From Amyloporia xantha (Eukaryota; Basidiomycota; Agaricomycetes; Polyporales; Adustoporiaceae): a stretch of 64,000 bases of DNA. The stretch lies in contig JAYKKR010000003.1 in NCBI GenBank assembly GCA_036971615.1, positions 372,001 to 436,000 on the forward strand, written 5' to 3'. Below, piece by piece: positions 21,601 through 32,101 of the stretch; position 1 is the stretch's first letter; each line of letters begins with the position of its first letter. The notes below the pieces were generated by a model. That model saw only the letters and a program-made list of their open reading frames with translations. It searched no databases and was not told where the DNA came from. The translations under genes and the position numbers were made by a program.

Positions 21601-22761
21601 ACAAACAGATTGGGTGGAAAGATGCGATGATTTGTAGTGTACATGAGAGCGGTCTTATATACATTTCCTGAGACAAGATTAAATAAGCAGAATAGAACCT
21701 ACTCAAATGTTCCTTCTAAGTACCAGAGGCTTCTAAGCTATTCCTTTACCTCGCTTTAACCATGCGTCAACCATGCACATCAAGTCCGAAGCTTTTTCCT
21801 ATTGTCCTAGTCACTGCCCTTCAAGTGGCACAGTATAGCCTCTGTATAGCCTCAAACGAGAACAATAAGCGAGGCTATGACTGGGGTTATACAGCGCAAT
21901 AAGACTGAGGCTATGTAGCCTACATGAGGCCTTGGTGAGCCTCGGAGTGGCCTCAGTCTTAGTGCCTCTCCTAGTGCGACTGTGAGGGAGGCACTGCGGT
22001 TAGTGATGCTGTGAGTGGGTTTGGACATGGTTTCGAGTCAGAGACTTAGATAGGACATTGAGAGCAAATCTCAGTAATCCTATAGGTGTATTAAGACTGA
22101 CCTAATTGAGGTAGCTTCAGTCTTAATACTTACCTAGACCGCAGTAAGCATAGTAAGCATTATAAGAGAAATAGGGCAAAAGCAGTACTTCTAGAGTGAA
22201 AATAAGAGTAAATGGATAAGTAGCAAGGATAAATAGCATAGAAATGAGTCTATACTTCGGTCTTGAGGATAAATAGAGAAGTCCGAAATTAGAAATAGAA
22301 GATAATACCTTTTGGGACTAAAAAAGTCCCATTTCCCTCACAGTCTTCAAGGTCAGAGATCAAAGAATTCTGCTCGGGGCTCTGGTAGCATTCTCAGATA
22401 CATGGTGTGGAGCCTACTAGTACTGTCCATCACAATCCAACATCCCAAATAAATCCATGTCACCAATTTTCTACCTGGTGATTACTACTACTATTATATT
22501 TGGTCTCATACCCAGTCAGTAGAGGTTGCACCCAGCCACCGCACATATGCGGTGGCTGGGTGCAACATACACACCATCTGCATACGTGTATTACCACTGC
22601 CAGTACTGAGTACTGAGTACTCAAGCATCAATAATGTAGTAAGGAGACAATGGCATCGACAAGGACAGTCACTTACATGAGCAGCAAAGAACAGACCCAA
22701 ACAGCCTCCTATCTTTACATAAGCATAACCAAATAAAGGGTCATTTGGAATTCTTAGCTGA
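21601..22761. other. Non-coding stretch with one perfect hairpin
   Basis: No gene was recognised. There are several GAGGCTATG/ AGGCTAT words at 21830-21960. A perfect inverted repeat lies at 22525-22566 (see next entry). Confidence 0.4.
22525..22566. repeat. Perfect 19-bp inverted repeat, 4-nt loop
   Basis: GTTGCACCCAGCCACCGCA is followed by CATA and then its exact reverse complement. The arms are GC-rich within an AT-rich surrounding, so the hairpin would be stable in RNA or single-stranded DNA. It may be a minimal foldback or the relic of an element end. Confidence 0.8.
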
Positions 22762-23055
22762 TGTTACGATTTCCTTGATTATTTCGTCTTACTGTTCACT
22801 TGCTTCGTTGTCATGCCTAACCATGACTCACTGTACTATACTTAGCGCGCAACCACTATGACTCCTCCTCCATTCCACACTGCCTCGTTGTCATGCACAA
22901 CCATGACTCATCCCTTACTCAGCTATCACCTGACTCCTACTTCGCCTTACTCATGCTCAACCATGAATAGCTATATAAACCCCTACTTACTCGCTCTATC
23001 CCTTAGTCTTTCCCTCTTGTATAACTACTGTCTTACAGCACTACTCTGAATAACA
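22762..23055 (+). repeat. Probable 5' LTR of the gypsy element
   Basis: This 294-bp stretch starts TGTTACG and ends AATAACA, has repeated CATGCTCAACCATGA-like words and a TATA box (CTATATAAAC at about 22970), and lies 5' of the gag region. No 3' partner was found downstream of pol, so the element is incomplete or rearranged and the LTR call rests on its ends and position. Confidence 0.5.
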
Positions 23056-24819
23056 TCGCTCTCGCTCTACGTCGCACCATAGGCTACCTTCGTCCCAACT
23101 GTGCTCCTAACACTAGCAAAAGACTCTAGCCTACCCTGTGAACCGTGGCTACTAGAAGCTACATCACCGCCCCTGCGGGTTGTCACCAACTCCTTCATTT
23201 CTTCGACCCCTGAGATAAATGAGACATCACCTCTGTTGGCACCAGAACTTATCGCAGCTGTAACATACAACCTTGTCCTAACAGGAGGTTTTTTCAACCT
23301 GTAAAGTCAACCAGCTTGCTCAAGGTCCCCAACCAGTCCAACTATGTTATCATCCGCAATCACTGTACTACTCCAGACAACGCACAGTACGGAGTTTCCC
23401 TCAAAGACTTTGACTTCTTTGACGATATCACCTCCTCGAGAAAGTGTTACACCTCACATCATCGATACCACAACAACTTTGTCCAAGACCAGTACTTTGA
23501 TCAAAAGTACAACACTTGGCGAACTTGCCCATGACAACCGTGCGCATATCGATATAACCCGGAACCCATTCCTGCCGACAACGATAACATCCTCTGTAGA
23601 CCAGAACAGCTCCGCAACATTGTCTCTGGTTTCTCTTCAGAAGAAGATCGACAGCATGTCATCTTCCACTCCTCCGTCATCATCTCCAGTTCAGAAAAAC
23701 CTGCCTCTACCAGAGAAGAAACAAAGCCCACTCAGTATTCTCGTTCTCAAAGAGAAAGAGAAGATCCTCCAGCAGAACCTGGCTCAAGTGGAGTTGGTTT
23801 AGACGAAGAACATCAGGAGAGAGAACCCGACGTACCTCCACCCAATCCAGAAGATCCCCAAGACCCAGTTGCTTTCACAGAACCAGACCCAGACGATGAC
23901 ATGTCCAAACTCTTCAAGGAACCAGAAGTTTTCGATGGAGATCGAGCTAAAACCACTGCCTTCCTTAGCGATCTCACAATTCATCTCAGAGTTAACTCCG
24001 ACAAACTTACTACGAACGACGCCAGGATCCTTTGCGCACTTTCTTATATCAAGGGACCCAACGTGCAGTTTTATGTGGACAACTTTCTCAATGCACCCAA
24101 CGATGAAGACGGTAATGCGCCATCTTTGCCCTCCTGGGCCAATTTCCAGAAACATTTCCTTCGCACCTTTGGAGTTCAAGATGTGTCCGCCTCGTCCTTA
24201 TCAAGACTCAAGACAGTCCGAATGACCAAGGAACGATCCGGAGAAGTTTTTGCCTCCAAATTTTGATCTCTAGCAAGGACCTGCGGTCTCAATGACCTGG
24301 GTCAAATCGAGATATTGAAGAAGGCGATTCCACCCTGTATTAATTGCCTCATTCACGACCATGTCCCCCTACCTTCGACCCTAGAAGAATGACTTGAAAA
24401 GATTATTGCCCTCGACCGCAACTATCAGGACTTCCAGGCGGATGCACGTCCTGAGCGGTCCAACAGAGGATCGAGAGGGAATAGATCTAACAGGTTTCGA
24501 GGCCAGAAAAATCGTGCAATACAGGAAGGCGACGATACCCAGAACATTAGCAAGATTGCACTGCTCACCCCTGCTGAACGCAAGCGCTGCCAGGACAATA
24601 ACCTTTGCTTCCGTTGTCACAAGCCTGGTCATACGGCCAACAACTGCAAAGGCACCACTCGAGTCCGCACTACCACTTCCAACGACACTCCTTCCACTTC
24701 TAAAATCGAAGAAGTAAAGGAGTTACCAAAGCCCGAGCAAGCGATCAAACTCCTCGAAAATATGTCAGAATCAGAGAAGAAAGATTTCATCTCTACCCTT
24801 CGCTTCATGGATTTTTAAC
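23056..24819 (+). pseudogene. Ty3/gypsy gag, decayed
   Basis: One frame from about 23770 to 24819 encodes a gag protein: an acidic/proline segment, then LFKEPEVFDGDRAKTTAFL and SWANFQKHFLRTFG (capsid-type block), and near the end a CCHC knuckle CFRCHKPGHTANNC. Two in-frame TGA codons interrupt it (about 24264 and 24390), at places where the family expects residues consistent with CGA or TGG codons. The N-terminal part at 23344-23770 is in another frame, so there is at least one frameshift. Gag would bind and package the element RNA. The coding start is uncertain. Confidence 0.75.
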
Positions 24820-24880
24820 ACCCTCGATAGCTGTGACATCTGAGCCTCATGTAATCGTAGCTGGAGACAATTGATCCTCT

Positions 24881-27800
24881 TTGCGTTATGCCATCTCGCT
24901 ACACCAGGCTGAACTAACCGTCACAACCAATGCACTCCTTGACTCAGGAGCCATGGAAACATACATTGACCTCAACTTCGTGAAAACACACCACATCACA
25001 TCGCTCGAACTCATGAAACCAATCAGAGTACTCAATGTCAATGGATCTGAAAACACTGCAGGACGGATCACCCACTTCGCCACATTAGACATGAGATTTG
25101 GGACGTTTACAGATCACATCCATCCCTATGTCACTCGACTTGGCAAGGAGCATCTTATCCTTGGCCTTTCCTGGCTACATCGCTTGAATCCCACCATTGA
25201 CTGGCAAAAGGGTACCCTGTCTTTTCCCCGCCAGAAACTTAGCCACCAAGTTGCCACACTATTAACTATGCCGCACATCTTTTCCAAACAACCTTCCATT
25301 CTACTCGAACTGGTACAGAAGTTCGGACCCGATCCCACAGACATCGAATCCGATCACGCATCAGAATACTCGCAGACAACCTTGGAGGATGATGACTGCT
25401 TAGTGCACTTCTTGCAACTCAAAACCACTGTGCACTATGTCCGCCATCTTTCCCCTTCACAGAAGCTTGCCCACAAACACTTGGAGGTTAACTCTGATCC
25501 TTTGGCTCACATCCCCAACGAATACCGTGCTTACGCCAAGGTGTTTGACAAGAAGTCTTCGGAACGTCTCCCTAGCCATAAGGAGTACGACCACACCATT
25601 GGTCTTAAAGAAGGGTTTGTACCACGACGAGGGAAGGTCTACCCCTTATCGCCAAAACAACAAGTTGAACTCGATAAGTTCCTCACTGATAACCTTGCGT
25701 CTGGGTACATCCGACCTTCCAAATCTCCTCAAGCCTCTCCCTTCTTCTTTGTTGACAAGAAATCTGGTGATCTTCGTCCTTGCCAGGATTACCGCTATAT
25801 CAACGAATGGACAGTGAGGAATCGGTACCCTTTGCCCCTTGTCTCTGATCTGATTGAAAAGATCCGCGATGCCGCTTTCTTTTCCAAAGCGGATGTCTGC
25901 AAAGGCTTCAATAACATGCGCATCAAGGAGGGAGATGAATGGAAAGCTGCCTTCATCACTAACCGAGGCCTTTTTGAACCCACTGTCATGTTCTGTGGGC
26001 TTTGCAACTCCCCAGCCTCCTTCCAAGCCATGATGAACGCTACCTTTGATGACATGATCAAGGAAGGCTGGCTTCTCATTTACATGGACGACTTCTTGTG
26101 GTTTTCCCCGGACTTAGCTACTCATCATGAGTGCACCTGTCACATCCTGCAACAACTCATTGACAGCGATCTTTTTCTGAAACCAGACAAGTGTATTTTT
26201 AATGTCCAACAGATCGAATTCCTCGGCCTCATCCTCAGTAATGGCTTTGTCAAGATGGACCCAGTCAAACTTGCTGGTATTGCTGATTGGCCCACACCAG
26301 CGACGGTGAAGCACGTACAATCTTTTTTAGGGTTTGCCAATTTCTATCGACACTTCATTCGAGACTACTCCACCATTGCACGTCCATTGTTCGATCTCAC
26401 ACGGAAAACACAGCCATTTGTCTGGACTGAATCCCAGCAACGAGCCTTCTCGGACTTGAAAGACCTCTTCATGAATGCTCCTCTGCTGTGTTTACCTGAT
26501 CGCACCCTGTCCTACCGTGTCGAGACTGATGCTTCCAAATTTGTGACCGGCAGAGTCCTGTCACAGCAACACTCTGACAGTCTCTGGCATCCTTGCTCTT
26601 ATCTTTCTCAGTCACTCAACCCTGCCGAGTGCAATTATGAGATCTACGACTGCGAACTCCTCGCTATTGTCCGTGCCCTGCGTGCCTGGAAACATTACCT
26701 CGAGGGTGCGGAACGACCCTTTGAGATCCTCACCGATCACCAGAACTTGACCTACTTCCGTGAGCCTCAACGGCTCACTCCACACCAAGCACGATGGAGT
26801 CTTTTCCTATCCATGTTTGAGTTTACCCTGCGTCACATCCCCGGCTCACGGATGGGCAAGCCCGATGCACTGTCCAGGCGTGTAGACCACGACCCTACTG
26901 GGGGGGAACCCTCTGACGAACATCTTATTTTGTTACCTGACAATTTATTCATTTGTGCCACCACTTTCGACTTCACCTACGACCCAGAGCTTCGAGCAAA
27001 GATTCTGTCCTGCAATAGCAGAGATCCCAAAGCTGAATCCGCTCTGAAGACCTTACTCTCCGGACACAGTTCAAAGCCTATTCACGACCTAGCTGACCGG
27101 GAAATCAAAGACGACCTTTTGACCTACAAGGATCGTGTCTATGTTCCCAAAGACCCCGCACTATGTCACGAAATTGTGAGCACTTTCCATGACTCAGCTA
27201 CTGCAGGTCATCCGGGCCGATGGAAAACACTGGAATTGCTCCAACGGCATTACTGGTGGCCTGGCATCAGTGTATTTGTCAGAAACTACGTCACTGGATG
27301 TGCAGTTTGCCAGATGTCGAATTCAGTGACTAATCCTCCAAAGATCCTGGCCCAACCCATTGATCAGAAGTACTCCGAACCATTCCAAGTCGTATCCATA
27401 GACTTCATCACGGATCTTCCCATATCAAAAGAATTTGACTCTTGCCTTGTTGTTTCTGATCATGATGGAACCAAAGCTGCGGTATTCATTCCCTGCAAGA
27501 AGACCTGCACAGCCAAAGAAACCGCTAGCTTATATTGAGATCAAGTATTCCGACACTATGGACTTCCCCAGAAACTGATCTCGGATAGAGGCACACAGTT
27601 CGCATCAAAGATGTTCACTGAACTTCTCAAAGCGCTCAAAATCCAACAAGCACTTTCTACCGCCTATCACCCTCAGACTGATGGAGGAACTGAACGTCTT
27701 AACCAAGAATTAGAGCTTTACCTTCGTATCTTTTGCAATCATCGAGGAGAAGATTGGACTGAACTCCTCCCTATCGCTGAATTTGCACACAACCACCGGT

Positions 27801-28440
27801 ATCATAGCGCCATCCATTGTTCTCCATTCAAAGCTCTGATGGGCTATTCCCCTCGTTCCCACGTACCTGCGGTCTCTCCGAGCCTCGCACCTTCCAATCA
27901 GAATAAGCTTGAGAAGCTGGAGAAACTACGTGCAGAAATCTCAGCCAGTCATAAGCTAGCTTCTCGGGTGATGGCCGACAGAACCTTCCAACGGAACTTC
28001 CTTCCTTCCGAGAAGGGCGACAAGGTCTGGCTTGATGGCAAGAACATACATACCACACATCCATCAGCAAAATTAGCCCCCTGTCGCTATGGCCCTTTCA
28101 AAGTTGCCGAGGTTCTTTCTCCATTAGTCTACCGGCTTGTCTTACCTCCGACCTGGAGGATCCATCCGGTCTTCCGTGCGCAGCTTCTTGCGCACTATCA
28201 TAAGACTCCAGAACACGGTCCTAACTTCATCCGACCTCCACAGGATATTGTTGATGATCACGAAGAATTTGAAGTGGAAACCATCCTCGAATCCAAGAAA
28301 ATCCATGGAAAGGTCCATTAACTCGTACTATGGAAAGGATATTCCCCATCAGACGATACTTGGGAACCAATGCGCAATTTGCAGAATGCGTGAACTGAGT
28401 TAGAAAAATTCCATGCGGATCATCCCAAGGCGTTAAAAGT
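24881..28440 (+). pseudogene. Ty3/gypsy chromovirus pol with chromodomain
   Basis: Order of domains: aspartic protease (LLDSGAMETYIDL), reverse transcriptase (SKADVCKGFNNMRI, YMDDFLWF), RNase H (VETDASKF, YDCELLAIVRALRAWKHYL, LTDHQNLTYF), the zinc part of integrase (GHPGRWKTLELLQRHYWW, CAVCQ), the integrase core (VSIDFITDLP, ISDRGTQF, TDGGTERLNQELE giving D-D-E), then a C-terminal chromodomain (EVETILESKKIHGKVH, LVLWKGYSPSDDTWEP). The frame 24881-27538 is open for 885 codons. A TGA at 27536 cuts the integrase, a TAA at 28319 cuts the chromodomain, and another TGA lies near 28394. Gag is in a different frame, as is usual. The chromodomain suggests targeting to histone-marked heterochromatin. 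The element looks inactive. Confidence 0.92.
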
Positions 28441-28462
28441 GCCAGGACTTTGATCTTCTGCC

Positions 28463-28639
28463 ATGTCTCTCATCATCATTGCCCTCGTCGCACTCTCCTC
28501 TGCCCTGTTTGGGTTCATCCTCGGCGCACTTATCACTGCCATATTCCTCTCTTCATTCTCCATTACTTGTCCCACTTCCCTTGCCGCCCATCAGTCCAAT
28601 TGGGGAACTCCAAGCAACACCACAACTCCCTGGGACTAA
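28463..28639 (+). CDS. Small hydrophobic protein, 58 aa
   Basis: This ORF starts 20-25 bp after the pol remnant ends. It begins MSLIIIALVALSSALFGFIL, with an uninterrupted hydrophobic stretch of about 33 residues that would make one membrane segment, followed by a short Ser/Thr/Asn tail (SNWGTPSNTTTPWD). No known family was recognised. It sits where some retroelements carry extra genes, but that is only a positional hint. The ORF may be fortuitous. Confidence 0.35.
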   Translation: MSLIIIALVALSSALFGFILGALITAIFLSSFSITCPTSLAAHQSNWGTPSNTTTPWD

Positions 28640-28714
28640 CTCGTCGTTTTTGGTATTTCTTATGCGATTCGTTCATTTGTTTTTCCGCCGATTCTCACTA
28701 TATCAACAAGCACC

Positions 28715-29008
28715 ATGGCCTACTCCCTCGACCCAACCGCCCTCCTCCTCATCTTCGGCATCCTCTCCTTCGGCCTTGTCCTCCTCGTCCTCATTTCCGC
28801 CTGCACCCTCGTCGCTGCCGCCGGCTGGTTTGTCGTCTACTCCTACCAGACTCAACAACAACTCGTCGACAATCAGCTCCGCGCTGCGCACCAGCATTCC
28901 CTCGACGTACTTGCAGAACACCGTCTGCATCCTTTGGTGCTGCAGGATAGAGAGGGGGTTGTTAGAGTTGAGCAGCTTAGCCCGCCACGACCATCGGCAA
29001 CATATTAG
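28715..29008 (+). CDS. Small single-pass membrane protein, 97 aa
   Basis: The ORF begins MAYSLDPTALLLIFGILSFG and keeps a hydrophobic run to about residue 42, followed by a polar, probably helical segment rich in Gln/His/Glu (TQQQLVDNQLRAAHQHSLDV). The layout is one N-terminal membrane anchor plus a soluble tail. It follows the 58-aa hydrophobic ORF by 75 bp on the same strand. No family was recognised. It could be an accessory gene of the gypsy element or a host gene fragment. Confidence 0.4.
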   Translation: MAYSLDPTALLLIFGILSFGLVLLVLISACTLVAAAGWFVVYSYQTQQQLVDNQLRAAHQHSLDVLAEHRLHPLVLQDREGVVRVEQLSPPRPSATY

Positions 29009-29170
29009 TCTGTACATTGTACTCTTCATCATTTCTTCCAACTTCGCCTTTCCACCTTTGTATGCCCCTTTTGGGTATCAATACCCCATTGCTCATCTGT
29101 CACACCACGCCCTTCCTAGGCATTACAATCCATTTGCCTCGGTCGTATCACGAATCCTCTTTGACTTGCC

Positions 29171-29797
29171 ATGGATGCTGCATCCCTGTCTATCGTCCAA
29201 CGGAACCCTCCTCGTGCCGCCACCCCTGAGATTTGCATCACTATTCCTACTCCAGGTCTGGATGACGCAGGACGTCTTGGGTACCTGGCAAATTTGGAAC
29301 CTGAGTATCGTCCGCCTAACCCCAGCCCTCCATCCATCGACCCATCCCCTGCTCATTCCAACAATTCTCTCCCTGGCCTGGACTACCTTGTACCATGACG
29401 ACCTTTTGATTGCACTCCTTTGCCAGGAGTAGAATACAACGGTCGAATGCACTATACTGTTGTCTATGACCGAGTCGATCTGGACCAAGTCGAACTGGAC
29501 ACTGCCAGTGAACTCGTGGCACTGCCCATCATAAGTCATCCTTCCTTTCATCGTGTCACTGAATTCAACAACGGCTTTGCTGACTTCATCGACGTGCCTA
29601 CTGGACCTCAGGCTGATGCCCTATGGGCAACTGTTGAAGCCGATGGCGACTGCAACCTTCAGGCCGACATCATCCGCTATCGCTGGATATTGCTGCATCT
29701 CCTCGCCTTCGACCGCATGCAAAAAGAACTCGACGCCCAGATCGAAGGACTTCTCAAAGCACGCACTCGCTGTCAGCAGAATGAATGGAAGATATGA
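29171..29797 (+). pseudogene. Unknown gene with internal TGA, cut by a solo LTR
   Basis: One frame runs from MDAASLSIVQRNPPRAATPE through a TGA at 29396-29398 and on (RPFDCTPLPGVEYNGRMHYT) to 29770, where a solo LTR replaces the natural end. The first part is Pro-rich. The second has a mixed, globular-looking composition (VVYDRVDLDQVELDTASEL, then FDRMQKELDAQIEGLLKART, probably a coiled or helical tail). No domain was recognised. The intact frame on both sides of the single stop suggests a recently broken gene of about 200 residues or more. Confidence 0.45.
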
Positions 29798-29986
29798 TCT
29801 GAGAGAGCCCAGAGATGAGAAGCGAGAGGACACGAGAGGACACAGACACCAACACCAACACCTAAGGCTCACAAGAAGTCGCGGAAGCAAGCGAGCTATA
29901 TTCGAAGGAGGCCATCGCAGATCGTGCTGGCCGTGTATGTACGTATTTGTACTACGGTGCTTAGCGCGCAAACATCTACTCTAACA
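29771..29986 (-). repeat. Solo LTR of the TR-GAG copia family
   Basis: This 216-bp segment starts TGTCAGCAGAATGAATGG and ends TACTCTAACA as read on the plus strand. It matches the LTRs at 60313-60528 and 61717-61932 with a handful of differences. It is flanked by a perfect 5-bp target duplication CTCGC (29766-29770 and 29987-29991). The coding strand of the related element at 60 kb is minus. The LTR ends 5 bp before the left terminus of Kyakuja copy 2. Confidence 0.92.
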
Positions 29987-29991
29987 CTCGC

Positions 29992-31130
29992 GAGCCCATT
30001 CAGTCATTATAGCCTACTCTATAGGGAGAGATATGGGTGAAGTTTTTATTACTTAGTAAGGAGAGCGGACGTCAGCCGACGCCATCGCTATAGCCTGCAG
30101 TGCAGGGTCGGCCGAGAGGGTATAATATAGCCTGTAGATACAGCGCGACCGAGTGCGCCATATTTCCGTGGTATATTCCCGCCTTCCAGTAGTATATTCC
30201 GCCCTATTGTTTCCTTTTTTATGCTTTACTTAGATGCATTTTAATAAATCTCATGCTGTAGGTATAATAATAATAATGCCTCGCCATCCATTAGGCTTTG
30301 CAATCTGTCATTCATCACGCCGTTTCGTGTGTGGTCAGGTGAGTGGTGTGACTACAATTCAAAGCGCAAGGACTGATTGGCCATTTCCGACGGCTCCATA
30401 CACCCCACCCAAGACACGCGCAGAGACAGGGCCATCTTATGTGTGTCCTTCAAAGGATCCAGCTCTCTGGATGCTTTGTGGGACACAGTTCCAATGGCCA
30501 TCTCCAGCGGCAGCACGCGCTATGGAACCACATCGCCATGTCCCTTGCCTGCAACATGGCGAGATGCATGGCGTATGGTGCGCAAGTGTTATGATGTGCA
30601 ATTTGAGTCCGCAGCTGGGATGCAAAGTGCAAGGACTGAATGTCCGTCCTCGGCTGTGCCATGCACCTCCCCCATGATGTGGGCCAAGACAGGGCCATTT
30701 TATCTGTGTCCCGCAAAGAATCCACCTGTGTGGACCCTCTGCGGCACACAGACACGACGGCCATGTCAAGATGCGCTATGCAACCATACGCCACATACCT
30801 TGCCTGCCACATGGTGAGGTGCATGGTGCACAGGTGTTATGATGTGCTGGCGCTGTTGGACTGGGCCATTTCATCCATGCTGCCCTAGATCAACCAGAGG
30901 AATCAAATCACCGTCCACATTTTGAGAGTACCCCTGATGCTGATGGACATACCAGCTGCATCCGGAGTACTCATGGCGCGGAGGGCAACTTGATTCCACT
31001 GTTTGAACGTAGAGAGCAAGCAGTTAATGGGTTTATCCAACAGCGCCATGTATAAATCCCGCATCCATTCAGACCATAACTTTGAAACTCACGTTAGAGT
31101 CAGACTCCAGACAGGAAGACTTGACTTATG
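29992..31130. repeat. Kyakuja left-end block, copy 2
   Basis: 29992-30868 matches 2254-3191: terminus, TATAATATAGCCTG / GTGCGCCATATT units, and the AAGGACTGA and GACAGGGCCAT segment. After 30868 copy 2 continues with sequence (ATCAACCAGAGGAATC...) that has no counterpart in copy 1, because copy 1 has a second left-end block there. No gene was found. Confidence 0.75.
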
Positions 31131-31930
31131 TTCCTCTGAGCCACATACCTGCGGCTCAGAAGGACATAAGTGAAATGGGCCTTGTCCGGCGGCGACGGGT
31201 GACATCTGATGGCGAAGTGCATGCGCGCTCATGCTCGCTGTTGGGAGATGGAGCTATGGCTCGCCAGACAGGGCACCTTCCTCTGTGTTACTCGGAGCAG
31301 CATACCTGTGGCTCGGAGGGCCACAGATGGAAGTTGCGCTGTCCGGCGGCGACGGGCGCCATCTGATGGCGCCGTGCATGGCGTGCTCATGCTCACTGTT
31401 GGGAGATGGCGCTATGGCTCGCCAGACAGGGCACCTTCATCTGTGTTTCTCAGAGAAGCATACCTGTGGCTCTGAGGGCCACAGATTGAAGTTGCGCTGT
31501 CTGGCGGCGAAGGGTGCCATCTGATGGCGCCGTGCATGGCACGCGCAGGCAACGCACATGGTGCGCAGCCGGCATGATGTGCTGGTGTTCTTGACCGGGA
31601 ATCATCCATCAATGCTACCCTGGATCAAAGTGTCTGAATCAAATCGCCATCCAGCAATGGTTGGATGGCAATCCGATTCGGCCGCTTGAATACCAAGCAC
31701 ATTGACGGGTTGGTTGGCGGACAAGGACGTCATGAAAAAACCACCTTTGACATGGCGCAACATCCAAAGAGCATGATGTGCTGGCGTTCTCGAGCTGGGC
31801 CATTCGTCAATGCTACCCCGAAGTTAAGCGTCTGAACCGCATCGCCATCCACATGATTGGATGGTAATGTGATTCAGCCGCTTAAATACGAGGTCCATTG
31901 AACGAATGGCAGACGCTGGGGACGTCATGC
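31130..31930. repeat. Subterminal tandem repeats of copy 2
   Basis: Three units of about 160 bp start near 31140, 31300 and 31459. Each has (G)CATACCTG(T/C)GGCTC, GGCGCCGTGCATGGCG or a variant, and GCTATGGCTCGCCAGACAGG, followed by the TCAATGCTACCC units at 31610 and 31808. Copy 1 holds fewer units, so unit number varies between copies. Confidence 0.7.
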
Positions 31931-32101
31931 ACTCGTGCTCATACAGGCAGTGACAAGAAATACATACAGACGACGGCGAGATCCACCTACAACATGGCGC
32001 GAGGAGACCTGGTCTCACTCCTCATCTGGCAACAGCACCTCTTTGAAGGCGTCCAACATTCTTGTGAGGTTGCCGGCATCGCGATTGCGGCTCTCGGCGA
32101 A

